Origin: Polysphondylium violaceum
Lineage: Eukaryota > Evosea > Eumycetozoa > Dictyosteliales > Dictyosteliaceae
Assembly (NCBI GenBank): GCA_000277445.1
Contig: AJWJ01000004.1
Coordinates: 1-64,000 of the forward strand
DNA length: 64,000 nucleotides
Direction: 5' to 3'
The translations under genes and the position numbers were made by a program. The stretch's first letter is position 1. Every line of letters starts with the position of its first letter. The notes under the pieces are model-generated. The model was not told where the DNA came from. It saw nothing but the letters and a program-made list of their open reading frames with translations, and made no database searches. Positions 62,641-64,000 of this stretch are shown here, piece by piece.

Positions 62641-64000
62641 ATGAAAGACAATAATTTATTTATATCTATATATAGAAATTGTTATCTCAGATCATTGATA
62701 AGAAATAATGTGTTTAAAGATACTATCATCTGTATTCCTTCATTAGAGTACTTGAATGACAATCATCAATATCTATCTGTGTTTAGTAATGATGATAAAC
62801 TACAATACAATATTTTCATTCAATACACATTCAACAATAAAAATAGTTATCAACAATTTAGTCATAATAGTAATAGACATTTGGTAAATGATTTGGAATG
62901 GGGAAAACATGATATTATAGATTTTGGTATTTTATATGATCAAGTTCACAGACTATCATTTTGTATTCAACAAGATAGTACAATTAGTAACGTGGATAAG
63001 TTACCAGAGTCTACAATTGTAGAACTAAATATAGACACTCAAACTCATACTCGTTTTGTTTGCTCCTCACTTGAAAAGATATTATTAGATTTGCCAAAGA
63101 ATCTTAAAGTGCTCAAGCTCTCACGCCTTTTTATCCTTTCATCTAGCGATAGTAAAATTCAATTACCAAACTCTCTTGTCAAGCTCCAATACTCTGGCAC
63201 AGGTACAGAACTCGATAGATTTGTAATTGATACTCCTAACAAGATATTAAATGGTCCATGTTTAAAAGTATATAGTACACAAGATTTACAATGGTTACAA
63301 GATAAACTTTGGATCAGTGATATATTGATGATTCAAGGAGTCCACCAAATACCATCTCATGTTAGAAAGATCGATCTGTGTGTTGCTTTGGATAAAGAAT
63401 TAGTTCATTGCTTACCACCTCGGTTGGAATGGTTAAACGTGAACAAAATAAGAGGTCCAAAAAACCAACAACATGTTGCACTATTATTGAAACAACATCT
63501 TTCAAAACTACGGCACCTTAGTCTATATGTTTACATAGAAAACCAACTTGGGAAAGAACCATTGTTCTCTGAAAGTTTAGAGTATCTCTATCTTTCTGGG
63601 GGCCACAAAGAAATAGATGGTAGCATGTTCCCACCAAAGTTGAAAATATTGAATCTCGGCCAATATAATCGAGAGCTCAAGATTGGGTCATTGAGCAATA
63701 GTATAACAAATCTAACACTCAACTATTATGACGAACCTCTAACGTCCTCAGTCTTGCCAGATCAACTTCAATCATTGTGTTTATTCTCCTTTGACAATAC
63801 CATCCAAGCCAATTGCCTCCCCACTTCATTGACAAGTTTGCAACTCAACATTTTCAGTGGTTCCTTTGAAAATGTAGGTACATTGGACAATCTCAGATAC
63901 CTAAAAGTTCATACACTCAATCAATCCATGGTGGACACACTGACCAATGTAAATCGTATTAAACTATCATTTTTCAACATTGCACCCAACACTAGTTTTA
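62641..64000 (+). CDS. FNIP-repeat protein I, 3' end outside the window
   Basis: An open plus-strand frame from ATG 62641 to the end of the window, 453 codons. The N-cap is NLFISIYRNCYLRSLIRNNV with NHQYLSVFSNDDKLQYNIFI. Repeats near the end include YNRELKIGSLSNSITNLTL, YDEPLTSSVLPDQLQSLCL and FDNTIQANCLPTSLTSLQL. The C-cap is reached (GSFENVGTLDNLRYLKV, then LNQSMVDTLTNVNRIKL) just before the window ends, so about 60-70 residues should be missing. It is divergent from FNIP-H with 269 bases between starts. No stop or frameshift was seen in the part present. Confidence 0.88.
   Translation, partial: MKDNNLFISIYRNCYLRSLIRNNVFKDTIICIPSLEYLNDNHQYLSVFSNDDKLQYNIFIQYTFNNKNSYQQFSHNSNRHLVNDLEWGKHDIIDFGILYDQVHRLSFCIQQDSTISNVDKLPESTIVELNIDTQTHTRFVCSSLEKILLDLPKNLKVLKLSRLFILSSSDSKIQLPNSLVKLQYSGTGTELDRFVIDTPNKILNGPCLKVYSTQDLQWLQDKLWISDILMIQGVHQIPSHVRKIDLCVALDKELVHCLPPRLEWLNVNKIRGPKNQQHVALLLKQHLSKLRHLSLYVYIENQLGKEPLFSESLEYLYLSGGHKEIDGSMFPPKLKILNLGQYNRELKIGSLSNSITNLTLNYYDEPLTSSVLPDQLQSLCLFSFDNTIQANCLPTSLTSLQLNIFSGSFENVGTLDNLRYLKVHTLNQSMVDTLTNVNRIKLSFFNIAPNTSF

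Overview
The window is nuclear DNA from a social amoeba (dictyostelid). The evidence is AT-rich intergenic DNA full of long T and A runs, short AT-rich introns (mostly 50-100 nt, GT-AG, often GTATG at the donor), trinucleotide tracts translated as poly-Asn, poly-Gln and poly-Thr, oligo-T runs just upstream of start codons, and a large family of FNIP-repeat proteins, which is characteristic of this group. Coding regions use C- and G-ending codons more freely than I would expect in Dictyostelium discoideum, so another dictyostelid is more likely. I cannot name the species. I saw no tRNA, rRNA, CRISPR array, transposon or retroelement.

Region 1 (1-32.7 kb) is ordinary, dense, conserved gene space. 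In order it holds: a partial NADPH-dependent FMN reductase (-), NOM1/Sgd1 (+), V-ATPase subunit C (+), an unrecognised ankyrin protein (+), RNA polymerase III subunit RPC5 (-), BUB3 (-), di-N-acetylchitobiase (+), a PTPMT1-like phosphatase (-), a CLC-7-type chloride/proton exchanger (+), a small secreted CBM49-like protein (-), alpha-galactosidase (+), an alternative NADH dehydrogenase (+), a mitochondrial RsfS/MALSU1 protein (-) and exocyst Sec15 (+). I rebuilt exon structures by joining frames at GT-AG sites and checking phase and protein continuity.

Region 2 (32.7-52.8 kb) mixes long conserved genes with single-exon FNIP genes placed between them: FNIP-A (-), AP-5 beta-like (+), FNIP-B (+), REV3 (DNA polymerase zeta, -), VTA1 (+), FNIP-C (-), FNIP-D (+). 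Region 3 (52.8-64 kb) is almost purely family expansion: a broken FNIP N-terminus, FNIP-E (-), a secreted three-domain MRH protein (-), FNIP-F, -G and -H (-) and FNIP-I (+, running off the end). All nine FNIP proteins share one plan: a conserved N-terminal cap of about 60 residues, a divergent middle, several 21-23-residue FNIP repeats and a conserved C-terminal cap. FNIP-C has lost the last part of that cap.

Connections between genes: V-ATPase C, the CLC exchanger, chitobiase, alpha-galactosidase, VTA1, AP-5 and Sec15 all belong to endolysosomal or secretory biology, but they do not form an operon-like unit and their proximity may be chance. The most unusual non-coding items are a 92-bp near-perfect palindrome at 15591-15682, a perfect 15-bp-stem hairpin at 46750-46785, and a 56-bp tandem duplication that copied the start codon of FNIP-B and made an upstream ORF whose stop overlaps the true start.
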